A stretch of DNA of 64,000 nucleotides. Source: Candidatus Dormiibacterota bacterium (GTDB taxonomy: Bacteria > Chloroflexota > Dormibacteria > Aeolococcales > Aeolococcaceae). Position 1 is the first letter of the stretch, and each line of letters begins with the position of its first letter. Both the position numbers and the translations under genes were made by a program. Positions 42,168 to 51,091 of the stretch are shown piece by piece. The stretch lies in contig PLZA01000019.1 in NCBI GenBank assembly GCA_003153505.1, forward strand, positions 4,076-68,075. Reading direction: 5' to 3'. The notes under the pieces were generated by a model. The model searched no databases. It was not told the origin of the DNA and was given only the letters and a program-made list of their open reading frames with translations.

Positions 42168-43424
42168 GTGACCGTGGTGCTTCCAGATCGGTGGCTCAAT
42201 GAATTGAGTCGCACCTCACGCGACCTGCGCCTCATCCGGGGCGACGGGGCATACGTGTGGGATGACGAGGAGCGCCAGTACCTGGATCTCACCTCGAGCG
42301 GTGGCACGACCCTGCTCGGTCACAACCACCCGCGAATCGCTGAGGCGATCAGCGGCCAGCTGTCCGCATTCAGCGGCGTCCCCCCTGGATTCGACTACGA
42401 CCTGCGCGAGGAGTTGCTCGAGGCGCTCAGCTTCATCATCCCGGTCCCGCTGACCCACGTCAGCTTCACGACATCCGGCTCGGCGGCCGTCGATCTCGCG
42501 ATCACGATGGTCGCCTCGGTATCGCAGCGCCCTCGCCTGATCGCCATGCAGCGATCCGATCACGGGTCGGGGATCGCCGGGCGCGCCGCGAGCGGCGGAC
42601 GCCGTCTCGGGGACATCGCCGGGCGCAGCCTCGAGGTCATCCGGGTCCCCTTCGACGACATCGATGCCCTGAGTGCGCAGCTCGATCACCGGGTCGCCGC
42701 CGTGCTCGTCGAGCCGATCCAGGTCGAGAGCGGCATCCGGGTGCCTGGTGAGGGCTACCTTGCGTCGGTGGCCGAGCTCTGCCGTCGGGCCGGCGCGTTG
42801 CTCGTCGTCGACGAGGTCAGAACCGCGCTGCGGATGGGACCGGCGTTGGCCTCGGCGGCGGCGGGCGTCAGTGCCGACATCGTCTGCCTCGGGCCGTCAC
42901 TTGCCAACGGTCTGCCTTTCGGCGTGACCGCTGTGGGTCCATCCATTTCCCGGAGAGCGCGGGTTGCTCGCCGCGACAACGACGAGGCCTGTCCGCCCCT
43001 GGTCTGCGCCGTGGCCAACGCCACCATCCGAACGGCGCTCGGCCCAACCCTTAGCGCGCTGGCAAAGCTCACGTCGGAGCGGCTCCAGGGCCGGCTCCGC
43101 GCCCTTCGACTCGGTGAGATCCGGGAGGTTCGCGGGAGCGGAGCGATGGTAGCGGTCGAGACCAGCCTGAATGCACCAACGCTGCTCCGCCGCCTCGAGC
43201 AGCGGGGCATCCTCGCGCTCCCCGGGGGTACCGGCAGCGTGCGCATCCTCGCGCCGCTCATCCTCGAGCGCCGGGAAGCCGACGGGGTGGTCGAGGCGCT
43301 GGCCGCCATCGTTCTCGCGAACCGTCCTCCCCGACGCCGGTCGGTCGGCGTTCGAGCCCCGGGGGAGGTCGAGGTGGTGCTGCCCGGTATGCCGGTGCGT
43401 CACCGCCCGAAGGTCGCGCTCTAA
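42168..43424 (+). CDS. Class III aminotransferase homologue lacking the PLP lysine
   Basis: 418 residues from GTG 42168 (GGAGG at -8). The fold-type I features are present: SSGGTTLLGHNHPRIAEAI, VSFTTSGSAAVDLAITMV, VAAVLVEPIQVESGIRVPGEGYL and LLVVDEVRTALRMGPAL with the pyridine-nitrogen Asp. Where the family has Lys for the Schiff base (LGKxLGxG), this protein reads CLGPSLANGLPFG, with Pro243. The cofactor could not be bound covalently. The remainder is intact, so it may be a pseudoenzyme or use another chemistry. A charged tail of 30 residues is extra. Confidence 0.82.
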   Translation: MTVVLPDRWLNELSRTSRDLRLIRGDGAYVWDDEERQYLDLTSSGGTTLLGHNHPRIAEAISGQLSAFSGVPPGFDYDLREELLEALSFIIPVPLTHVSFTTSGSAAVDLAITMVASVSQRPRLIAMQRSDHGSGIAGRAASGGRRLGDIAGRSLEVIRVPFDDIDALSAQLDHRVAAVLVEPIQVESGIRVPGEGYLASVAELCRRAGALLVVDEVRTALRMGPALASAAAGVSADIVCLGPSLANGLPFGVTAVGPSISRRARVARRDNDEACPPLVCAVANATIRTALGPTLSALAKLTSERLQGRLRALRLGEIREVRGSGAMVAVETSLNAPTLLRRLEQRGILALPGGTGSVRILAPLILERREADGVVEALAAIVLANRPPRRRSVGVRAPGEVEVVLPGMPVRHRPKVAL

Positions 43425-43455
43425 ACCGACCTCACCGCGTCGGCGCCCTCGCCGC

Positions 43456-44622
43456 TCAGTTGAGGCGCTCCACGATCATGGCCATACCCTGGCCGCCGCC
43501 GACGCACATGGTCTCGAGACCGATCGTCGCGTCTGCGGTCTGCAGGTCGTTCAAGAGCGTGCAGAGGATGCGGGCGCCGGTCATCCCGAAGGGGTGTCCG
43601 AGGGCGATCGCTCCACCGTGCGGGTTGAGACGATCGTCAAACGGGTCGAGGCCGATGCCACGGGCGGACGGGATGACCTGCGCCGCGAACGCCTCATTGA
43701 TCTCGACGACATGGACGTCGTCGAGAGTCATCCCGGCACGCTCGAGGGCCTGGCGGGACGCATCAATTGGTCCGAGTCCCATGAACTCCGGCTCGAGGGA
43801 GCTCAACCCGGTGGAGACGATGCGCGCAAGTGGCGTGATGCCGAGCTCACGGGCGCGGGTATCGGACATGATCACCACCGCGGCCGCCCCGTCGTTCAGG
43901 GGGCACGCGTTGCCCGCGGTCACGGTGCCGTGCTCCCGGAACACGGGCTTCAACTCGGCCAGCTTCTCGAGCGTCGTCTCACGTCGTGGGCCGTCATCCC
44001 TGCTGACGGTCCCGCCACCGTTCGGCAATGTGATCGGCACGATCTCTCGCTCAAAGAAGCCGTCATCCTGAGCCGCGACGGCGCGCTGCTGGCTGCGGAA
44101 CGCGTAGCGATCCATCTCCTCACGCGAGATCTCCTCGCGCGCGGCGACGTTCTCCGCGGTCTGTCCCATCGCCAGGTAGATATCCGGGAAGCCCTCCGAG
44201 TTGCCCGGTTGGAGGCGGTCGTTCTGACATTGGGGCATGTCGCTCGACCCGTTCATGTACCGCGAGACACACTCGACGCCAACGCTGAGGAAGACGTCAC
44301 CCTCGCCGGCGCGAATCGCGTGCGCCGCCATCCGCGTGGTCTGCAGCGAGGACGCGCAATAGCGGGTGACGGTCGTGCCGGGCACGTTGATGCGGGAGAG
44401 GATGCTGATCACGCGTCCGAGGTTGAAGCCTTGCTCGCCGCCCGGAAGCCCGCAGCCGCAGATGAGGTCTTCGATGGTCGAGCGGTCCAGCTGGGGGAGG
44501 CGGTCGAGTACCTGGGTCACGACCGTCGCGGCGAGGTCGTCGGGTCGAATGTTGACCAGCGAACCCTTCATGGCCCGTCCGATGGGGGATCTGGCGAGGG
44601 CGACGATGACTGGCTCTGGCAT
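43456..44622 (-). CDS. Acetyl-CoA acetyltransferase (thiolase)
   Basis: 388 residues. Nucleophile Cys in TVTRYCASSLQTTRMA, His in NPHGGAIALGHPFGMTGARI and second Cys in ETMCVGGGQGMAMIVERL. The size and motifs fit degradative or biosynthetic thiolases (FadA/PhbA class). Divergent from the reductase fusion at 44664, with 41 bases between starts; the two may share regulation in lipid metabolism. Confidence 0.92.
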   Translation of the reverse strand: MPEPVIVALARSPIGRAMKGSLVNIRPDDLAATVVTQVLDRLPQLDRSTIEDLICGCGLPGGEQGFNLGRVISILSRINVPGTTVTRYCASSLQTTRMAAHAIRAGEGDVFLSVGVECVSRYMNGSSDMPQCQNDRLQPGNSEGFPDIYLAMGQTAENVAAREEISREEMDRYAFRSQQRAVAAQDDGFFEREIVPITLPNGGGTVSRDDGPRRETTLEKLAELKPVFREHGTVTAGNACPLNDGAAAVVIMSDTRARELGITPLARIVSTGLSSLEPEFMGLGPIDASRQALERAGMTLDDVHVVEINEAFAAQVIPSARGIGLDPFDDRLNPHGGAIALGHPFGMTGARILCTLLNDLQTADATIGLETMCVGGGQGMAMIVERLN

Positions 44623-44663
44623 GGCTCTGTCTCCGATTGTCGTAAAAAGCTATTGTCGGCCGC

Positions 44664-46643
44664 GTGACGTACTTCATCACGGGGGCCACCGGGTTCATCG
44701 GTCGCCACCTCGTCCCGCTCCTCCTCGCCAGAGGCGACAACGTCTTCGTGCTGGTCCGCCCGGGCTCGCGGGCCCGCTTCGCAGCCCAGCGCGAGCGGCT
44801 CGATCCAGGCGGCAAACGGCTGCATGCCCTGACGGGCGATCTCACCGCGCCGGGCCTCGCGCTCTCGGTCGATGACCGTGATCAGCTCCGCGGTGCGCAC
44901 GTCTTTCACCTGGCCGCCATCTACGACCTGACCGCTGAGGCCGGCGCGACCGAGCGAGCCAACGTTACGGGAACCCGCAACCTCGTCGAGCTCGCCAACG
45001 ACGTGGGCGCCGCCTGCGTCCACCTGGTCAGTTCGATCGCTGTGGCCGGACGCTTCAAAGGGTCCTTCACCGAGGCGATGTTCGACGAGGGACAGGAGCT
45101 CGACCATCCCTATTACAAGACCAAGCACGAGGCCGAGGGCATCGTGCGCACCGAGGCGACGGTGCCCTGGCGCGTCTACCGCCCAGGAATGGTCATCGGG
45201 TCGTCGGATACGGGCGAGGCGGATCGGGTCGACGGGCCGTACTACGCGTTCAAGCTCATCCAGCAGATGCGTGACGCGTTCCCGCAGTGGGTGCCGTTCA
45301 TCGGCCCCGAAGGGGGACCGTTCAATCTCGTGCCCGTCGATTTCGTCGCCAAGGCAATCGACCACATCGCCCATCAGGATGGTCTCGACGGACGCGTGTT
45401 TCACATCGTCGACCCCACCCCGCTGTCACTGGGCGACACGCTCAACACGTTCTGCAGAGCAGCTCACGCGCCCGAATTCGCACTCCGGATCGATCGCCGC
45501 ATGGCTCGTATGATTCCCGGTGGTTTCGCGGCGATGGGCTCACTCCCCGCAGTGCAGCGCATGCGTCAGCAGGCACTGGCGCGTCTCGGCATTCCCGAGG
45601 CAGCGTTTCTGTACATGGACTACCCGGCGACCTTCGACGCGACCGACGCGCAGGCCGCCCTCGCAGGCAGCGGGATCGCGTGCCCGCCGCTGCACGAGTA
45701 CGCGTGGAAGGTGTGGGATTACTGGGAGCGGCATCTGGACCCTCAGCTCCCCACACCCGCGAACGTGCGCCGCGTCGTCGGTGGCCGTGTGGTTGTCATC
45801 ACCGGCGCGTCGAGCGGCATCGGGCGCGCGGTGTGCAAGCACCTCGCAGTCTCGGGCGCGACGATCATCGGAGTCGCCCGGCGCACCGAGCAGCTCGAGG
45901 AGATGCGCGCCGAGGTCGAAAGCGCGGGCGGCAGGGCACACGTGTATCCCACCGACCTCAGCGACCACGACGCGTGCACTCATCTCATCGAGCGCGTGAC
46001 GGCCGACCACGGCCGCGTCGACGTACTCATCAACAACGCGGGCCGGTCGATCCGCCGGTCAGTCCTCGACTCGCTCGACCGGTTCCACGACTTCGAGCGC
46101 ACCATGAAGCTGAACTACTTCGGCGCGATCGCGCTCATCATGGCGGTGATCACCGGCATGCGCGAGCGCCAGGACGGGCACATCATCAACATCACGTCAA
46201 TCGGCGGGCAGGCCTACCCACCGCGATTCGCGGCGTATGTCGCGAGCAAGAACGCGTTGGATGCCTTCTCCCGATGCTTCGCACCCGAGGTGGCGGCGGA
46301 GGGCATCGCCGTCACCACGATCCACATGCCCCTGGTGCGCACACCGATGATCGCGCCCACCGGGATGTACAAGAGCTTTCCGACGATCAGCTCCGATGAG
46401 GCGGCGGACATGGTGGTCGAGGCGCTGATCAAGCGGCCGCACGAGGTGTCGACACGGGTGGGGAAGTTCGGCGAGCTCGTCCACGCGATCGCACCGAACG
46501 TGCATCAGCTGATCATGGCCGGCGCGTTTCAGATGCTTCCCGACAGCTCGTCACGGTCGCACGCCGATGCGGAGCCGGGCGAACAGCAGGTCACTCCTGA
46601 GGCCTATGCGCTCGGGATGCTGATGCGCGGCATCCACCTCTAG
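44664..46643 (+). CDS. Two-domain SDR: fatty acyl-CoA reductase-like (AcrA1 type)
   Basis: 659 residues. N-terminal domain (1-370) is an extended SDR with TYFITGATGFIGRHLVPLLLARG, LAAIYDLTA and the catalytic YYKTKHEAE. C-terminal domain (from about residue 373) is a classical SDR with VVVITGASSGIGRAVCKHLA, NNAGRS, and YVASKNALDAF (Tyr-Lys). The layout and length match the mycobacterial acyl-CoA reductases that make fatty alcohols or wax-ester precursors. The start is GTG 44664, close to the divergent thiolase. Confidence 0.85.
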   Translation: MTYFITGATGFIGRHLVPLLLARGDNVFVLVRPGSRARFAAQRERLDPGGKRLHALTGDLTAPGLALSVDDRDQLRGAHVFHLAAIYDLTAEAGATERANVTGTRNLVELANDVGAACVHLVSSIAVAGRFKGSFTEAMFDEGQELDHPYYKTKHEAEGIVRTEATVPWRVYRPGMVIGSSDTGEADRVDGPYYAFKLIQQMRDAFPQWVPFIGPEGGPFNLVPVDFVAKAIDHIAHQDGLDGRVFHIVDPTPLSLGDTLNTFCRAAHAPEFALRIDRRMARMIPGGFAAMGSLPAVQRMRQQALARLGIPEAAFLYMDYPATFDATDAQAALAGSGIACPPLHEYAWKVWDYWERHLDPQLPTPANVRRVVGGRVVVITGASSGIGRAVCKHLAVSGATIIGVARRTEQLEEMRAEVESAGGRAHVYPTDLSDHDACTHLIERVTADHGRVDVLINNAGRSIRRSVLDSLDRFHDFERTMKLNYFGAIALIMAVITGMRERQDGHIINITSIGGQAYPPRFAAYVASKNALDAFSRCFAPEVAAEGIAVTTIHMPLVRTPMIAPTGMYKSFPTISSDEAADMVVEALIKRPHEVSTRVGKFGELVHAIAPNVHQLIMAGAFQMLPDSSSRSHADAEPGEQQVTPEAYALGMLMRGIHL

Positions 46644-46782
46644 CGACGCAACCTCATTAGGATGCGAGGGGCGTCGCGGTCGGGGCGCGCTTGCGGCGGT
46701 TGAAATACAGCCGCATGGCGACGGAGAGACCACCGAAGAGCACGGCACTCGCGACCGCCGCAACAGGCGATGGTGCCGACCT

Positions 46783-47598
46783 TCACGAGGACCTTCCGCT
46801 CGCCTGGCCGGTCGCCTCCAGGACCAGATCGTGCAGCAGCCCGTTCGACGAGATCCCAGTGCCGCCAAGGACCGGGTCATCGTCGCTACGGTCGGTGAAT
46901 CGTCCTCCTGCTTCGGTGACGATCAGCTTGAGCGCGGCGTAGTCCCAGAGGTTGGCTCGTGAGGTCCAGCCGATGTCGGCCGTTCCTCGAGCGACCGCGA
47001 GATGCGACATCGAGTTGCCGACGCCCCGGGCGTCCCAGCACCGTCCGGCAAGGGCGACGAGCCGCTCCGCCTGCTTGGTGATGACGAAACCGCGAATCGC
47101 GGTATGCGTGATCAGCGCTTCAGAGATGTCGGCAATCCTCGAGACCTGGATTCGGCGTCCATTGAGAAAGGCGCCGCCTCCGAGTGTGGCGTGGAAGCGC
47201 AGGCGCATTGCCGGTGCGGATGCGACGGCAACGACCGATTCGCCTTCGCGCTGCAGGGCAATGAGGGTCGCCCAGGTCTCGTTGCCTCGCACGAAACTGC
47301 GGGTTCCGTCGATCGGGTCGATCACCCACCGCCAGGTCGCATTCCGGTCGCCGACCACACCGAATTCCTCGCCGATGATCGCGTGATCAGGGCGTTCGAT
47401 CCCGATGCGTTCCCGAGCGTACGTCTCAATCGCGCGATCAGCCTCGGTCACCGGCGAAAGGTCGGGCTTGGAGTCGATCTTGAGATCGTGAGCCCGGAAT
47501 CGCTCCATCGAGATGCCGTCGGCGACGTCGGCGAGCTCGAGGGCGAGCGCGAGGTCGTCTGTCACCAGGGCTGAGCTTAGCGGGCGGGGATGCGCCAC
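46783..47598 (-). CDS. Inositol monophosphatase-family phosphatase (HisN-like)
   Basis: 271 residues. Mg-binding motifs: IIGEEFG, WVIDPIDGTRSFVRG and TSRANLWDYAALKLIVTEAGG. The short loop and the pattern GEEFG plus RSFVRG fit histidinol-phosphate phosphatase (HisN) of actinobacteria better than inositol phosphatase. No other his genes are close, so substrate is not certain. Confidence 0.85.
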   Translation of the reverse strand: MAHPRPLSSALVTDDLALALELADVADGISMERFRAHDLKIDSKPDLSPVTEADRAIETYARERIGIERPDHAIIGEEFGVVGDRNATWRWVIDPIDGTRSFVRGNETWATLIALQREGESVVAVASAPAMRLRFHATLGGGAFLNGRRIQVSRIADISEALITHTAIRGFVITKQAERLVALAGRCWDARGVGNSMSHLAVARGTADIGWTSRANLWDYAALKLIVTEAGGRFTDRSDDDPVLGGTGISSNGLLHDLVLEATGQASGRSS

Positions 47599-47674
47599 GG
47601 CCCGCAGCCGCGTGTAGCCTTAGTGGCTGATTCCACCTTGGCCGTACCGTGTCCAGACATCGAGAGGTAATCCC

Positions 47675-48316
47675 ATGGCTCACATCAAACTCGACGTGCT
47701 CGCCCAGAACGGCCATGCCATCCTTGGGGACGGCCCGGCGATCCCTCCGGAGGAGTGGGAGCGACTCGAATATGTCGACTGGAAGTCGGGTGGCGACACC
47801 AACTTCGCGCCCCTGGCGTCGGCGATGGGGGAGATGGAGTGCGCCGGCTTCTGGGATCACGGCAAGCCTGACAAGGACGGCATCTGGACGTCGAACCGCG
47901 AGATCGCGCCGACCCTGTGCAGGTACGTCGACGCGGTCGGAGCTCGATACGGGCGAGTGCGTGTGATCAAGCTCAACCCATCGTCCGAAGCCGATGCACT
48001 GCGCCAGCTGCACCAGGACGACAACAATCGCCTCAACCCGGAAGGCGAAGGCTGGGTCGTCCGTTCGTGGCTCGAGCTCAACGCTCCTGCGGGATCGGAG
48101 TTCATCCTGCGGGAGGTCCGCGACGATCCCGCCACCGAGAGCCGGATCCCGCTGCATCCCCGCCGCCAGCTGGTCATCGACACCGAGCGCCTGTATCACG
48201 TGGTGCACAACCCGGGGCCGAATCCCCGGTACGCGTTGATCACCTCGTTCGAATCCGGCGAGCCCCTGGATCGGTGGATCGCTTCGCAGCGGCGCGAGGC
48301 GGTGCAACCGGTCTGA
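47675..48316 (+). CDS. Putative Fe(II)/2-oxoglutarate-type or cupin hydroxylase-like protein
   Basis: 213 residues. The stretch RQLHQDDNNRLNPEGEGWVVRSWLEL gives HxD, and about 60 residues later RLYHVVHNPGPNPRYALITSFESG gives a distal His and Arg. This spacing is that of aspartyl/asparaginyl beta-hydroxylase-like double-stranded beta helices. The N-terminal 80 residues (GHAILGDGPAIPPEEWERLEYVDW) are unlike any fold I recognise. Function unconfirmed. A Rho-independent terminator follows. Confidence 0.55.
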   Translation: MAHIKLDVLAQNGHAILGDGPAIPPEEWERLEYVDWKSGGDTNFAPLASAMGEMECAGFWDHGKPDKDGIWTSNREIAPTLCRYVDAVGARYGRVRVIKLNPSSEADALRQLHQDDNNRLNPEGEGWVVRSWLELNAPAGSEFILREVRDDPATESRIPLHPRRQLVIDTERLYHVVHNPGPNPRYALITSFESGEPLDRWIASQRREAVQPV

Positions 48317-48364
48317 TCCCATTCGGGCACCGTGCGCCTGCGCTCGTGGACGTCTGGAAGCGCG

Positions 48365-48398
48365 CCCCAAGCGCTTGAGCCGTTGAGCTTGGGGTTTT
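48365..48398 (+). terminator. Rho-independent terminator
   Basis: CCCCAAGC, 14-base loop, GCTTGGGG followed by TTTT: eight pairs plus a short T-run, 49 bases after the preceding stop. From here to 48499 there is no other gene; AGGATGATCG precedes the next ATG. Confidence 0.75.
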
Positions 48399-48499
48399 GG
48401 TGACTTTCGACCCTAACACGCTGACCGGCTCCGTAGAGGACCATGCCCTCGACCGAACGACGACGTCATGCAGGGAATTTGTGGCATGGAGGATGATCG

Positions 48500-49669
48500 A
48501 TGAAGCGCTTTGCCATAGGCGGAATGCTCCTGATGGTGATGAGTCTGCTGGCTGTCGGGCAGGCGCAGGCGAGCACGCTCAAGTGGGTCATCCAATCCAC
48601 TCCCAATCTCCACCAGCCCGCCTTCTTCCTGGCGTCGTCCTGCCCGTCCACGACGGCGTGCACCGCGGTGGGCTGGAACCGTGCCACGGACCACTCGGAA
48701 CTCCAAGTCCCGCTGGCCGAGCGGTGGAACGGGAGCAGCTGGTCTGTCCAGGCTGTGCCCAACCCGGTGGCGGACGAGAACGATGCCGAGCTGCAAGGCG
48801 TCTCGTGTCCGTCGATCACCTCGTGCACGGCCGTCGGCACCATGGACGTCGATCCCCTCGGCCAGTTCACGCTCACCGAGTATTGGGACGGCAGCACATG
48901 GGCTGTGCAGACCACTCCGAACCCGAGCGGCACTGAGCCTCAGCTGACGGCTGTGTCCTGTGCGTCGGCCGGTGTCTGCACTGCGGTCGGCTCCTACACC
49001 GACGGCGCGGGTGTCGTGTCCAACCTCGTGGAAGGCTGGAGCGGCGGCACTTGGTCGATCCAATCGGCGCCGGCTCCCGCTGGTGCCGAAGCCAGCATGC
49101 TGGCGAGTGTTTCCTGCGCCTCGATCACCGCGTGCATCGCCGTTGGCAAATACACCAATGGCGCCGGTCTCGTGTCGACCCTGGTGGAAGGCTGGAGCGG
49201 CGGCACTTGGTCGATCCAGTCGGCACCGCCTCCCGCCGGCGCCACGTCGAGCATGCTGAATGGCGTTTCCTGCCCCTCAACGTCGGTCTGCACTGCCGTC
49301 GGCAACTACAACCACGCTGGCGTCACCACACTCGCCCAACACTGGAGCCGTGGCGTCTGGTCTATCGAGCCCACCATGAATCCGGTGCCGAAGTCAGATC
49401 GCCTCTACGCCGTCTCCTGCGCTTCGACCAGCGTCTGCACCGCTGTCGGCTCGTACACCAACGCCGCGGGGGCGATGGTGACCCTGGCCGAACGGTGGGG
49501 CGGCGGCTCGTGGGCGCTGCAGACCAGTCCGAATCCAAGCGGTAGTACGACTGCTCAGTTCGCCGGCGTGTCGTGTCCGTCTACGACGCTGTGCACCGGT
49601 GTCGGTTCCTTCTATTCCTACCCCACTGGATATTTCTGGAATCACACGCTTGCGGAGCGCTACCCGTAA
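48500..49669 (+). CDS. Secreted protein with seven Cys-bearing repeats
   Basis: 389 residues. Signal peptide MKRFAIGGMLLMVMSLLAVGQAQAS. The mature part is seven units of about 50 residues, each beginning SC(P/A)STxxCTAVGxYxxxxG, then (T/V)LAExWxGGxWSIQxxPNPxG. Each unit has two Cys about seven residues apart, probably a disulfide. Units three and four are nearly identical at the DNA level, a sign of recent duplication. Such repeat proteins are common in soil actinobacteria; their role, perhaps a beta-propeller for surface binding, is unknown. Confidence 0.75.
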   Translation: MKRFAIGGMLLMVMSLLAVGQAQASTLKWVIQSTPNLHQPAFFLASSCPSTTACTAVGWNRATDHSELQVPLAERWNGSSWSVQAVPNPVADENDAELQGVSCPSITSCTAVGTMDVDPLGQFTLTEYWDGSTWAVQTTPNPSGTEPQLTAVSCASAGVCTAVGSYTDGAGVVSNLVEGWSGGTWSIQSAPAPAGAEASMLASVSCASITACIAVGKYTNGAGLVSTLVEGWSGGTWSIQSAPPPAGATSSMLNGVSCPSTSVCTAVGNYNHAGVTTLAQHWSRGVWSIEPTMNPVPKSDRLYAVSCASTSVCTAVGSYTNAAGAMVTLAERWGGGSWALQTSPNPSGSTTAQFAGVSCPSTTLCTGVGSFYSYPTGYFWNHTLAERYP

Positions 49670-49872
49670 GGCATCGACGTCATGGAGTGCGCCAAACTCG
49701 GGCGCGAGAGTGCGAAGCGGGCTGACTGAATGCTGCCGCGGCTCCAACTGCTTCCCGGCTGGTTACGAGGCCGCTACTATGAACGCCGCCCAGGAGCACG
49801 GATTCGATACGTAGGGTGGCGCCACAAGGTAGAGAATCCCGAGGAAGTGCTCTGAGCAAGATCAGTTAGCCA
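49670..49872. other. Region upstream of tRNA-Gly
   Basis: 200 bases with no supported gene. The tRNA promoter must lie within it, but no clear -35/-10 pair was seen. This side shows no similarity to the sequences preceding the two tRNA-Gly fragments downstream. Confidence 0.4.
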
Positions 49873-49947
49873 GCGGGAGTAGCTCAGTGGTAGAGCACTA
49901 CCTTGCCAAGGTAGGGGTCGCGAGTTCGAGCCTCGTCTCCCGCTCCA
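49873..49947 (+). tRNA. tRNA-Gly (anticodon GCC)
   Basis: Cloverleaf: acceptor GCGGGAG pairs with CTCCCGC; D arm GCTCAGTGGTAGAGC; anticodon stem CTACC/GGTAG with loop TTGCCAA and anticodon GCC at 49905-49907; T arm CGAGTTCGAGCCTCG; discriminator T and encoded CCA at 49945-49947. Its 3' 48 nt are repeated at 55707 and 57565, so it is the probable attachment site of the accessory region. Confidence 0.96.
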
Positions 49948-50239
49948 GTCGCCCTTGAGGTGCCGGGTCGAATTCATTTTGACCCTCGTACGCCCGCTGA
50001 GCACCCTACCTCGATTTGCGTCGAGTGCGATGCTCGGCAATTGATCGGACGAAGCTGGCAGGTCTAGGCCGCGTGCGAGTTCCTCTCGTCGATCCGCTCT
50101 CGCCCATGGTGCCCCGGCACTCTACATATCGACCCTGTCCTTCTGAGCACCGTCGTCCGTGCGGGCGACACCGCGGTCGACTCCCGCGGCCCGTACCCGA
50201 TAGGCTGTTGCCCGCAGCGGTATGTAGGGGACACGCCAG
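49948..50239. other. Region after tRNA-Gly with conserved hairpin
   Basis: The first 40 bases include GGGTCGAA-ttcat-TTTGACCC (49965-49985). The same place after the first tRNA fragment (55772-55792) reads GGATCGAA-ttcat-TTCGATCC. Paired positions differ in step (G-C to A-T), so the stem is probably selected for, as a terminator or processing signal. The remaining 250 bases hold no supported gene. Confidence 0.55.
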
Positions 50240-50936
50240 GTGAGCAAACAGGATGCGGACCTGTTGCAGAACACACCGCTCTTCGGGTCGATGCCGATCG
50301 ACGCGCTGGAGCGGCTTGCCGAGAAGGCGGTCAGCAAGTTATATGCCCGGGGCGAGGTCATCTTCCGTGAGGAGGACTCGGGCGACGCGCTCTGCGTCGT
50401 CGTCGCCGGCCTGGTGAAGGTGTATCGGACCTCGTCCGACGGGTGACGAGATGCTGCTCGTGACCCTCGGCCCGTCATCGGTATTCGGCGAGCTCCCCAT
50501 GGTCGACGGCGGACTCCGGTCGGCGTCGGCGGCCGCGCTCGAAGCCACGACCGTGTTGACCGTCACCCGGAGTGCGCTCCTCGAGGCACTCCGAGGGTCG
50601 CCGGAGCTGGCCGACAGCCTGCTGGGCTCCTTGGGGTCGGTGGTGCGCCGGCTCACCGATCAGGCCGCCGATCTTGTGTTTCTCGCCCTCCACGGTCGTG
50701 TCGCCAAGCTCCTCCTCAGCCTTGCGGAGGAGCGCGGTACCAGCGAAGCCGATGGACGAACGCTCGATCTGCATTTGACGCAGTCGGATCTCGCCAACAT
50801 GGTCGGAGGATCACGGCAGAGCGTCGACCACGTTCTGAACTCGTTCGAGCGTCTCCGATATCTCGAGCTCGATGGGCGCCGGATCGTGATCAGGAAACCG
50901 GAATTGTTGCAACGGCGCTCGGGTCAGTCTGATTGA
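50240..50936 (+). pseudogene. Crp/Fnr-family regulator split by a frameshift
   Basis: The first frame (GTG 50240 to TGA 50446) encodes LLQNTPLFGSMPIDALERLA and the start of a cyclic-nucleotide-binding barrel, ending VKVYRTSSDG. The second frame continues with DEMLLVTLGPSSVFGELPMVDGGLRSASA and a C-terminal helix-turn-helix (LTQSDLANMVGGSRQSVDHVLNSFERL). Removing one G from the GGG at about 50441-50443 restores DGDEMLL, so one inserted base breaks the gene. GEL and RSA, the cyclic-nucleotide contact residues, are kept. Either a recent pseudogene or a base-calling error. Confidence 0.85.
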
Positions 50937-51091
50937 CGGTGCGCCGACCCGCGGGCGGCACTGAACCGCGAACAGCCCTGTCAGGTCGGCGACGCCACGC
51001 GTGTCAGCCACCCGACTGACGAACGAGATGGTGAGGTGACAGGATGACGCCATCACAAGAACCGGCGGCCAGCCCGCGAGAAGGAGACCCA

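Noticed and set aside
46657-46743. 28-codon leftward frame, LFGGLSVAMRLYFNRRKRAPTATPLAS
   Set aside because: Looks like the end of a small membrane protein, but an in-frame stop lies about 15 codons upstream of the GTG and there is no ribosome site; possibly a remnant, not supportable as a gene.
49777-50040. Leftward frame GRRGSNSRPLPWQGSALPLSYSR
   Set aside because: Antisense of the intact tRNA-Gly; the coding appearance comes from the tRNA sequence itself.
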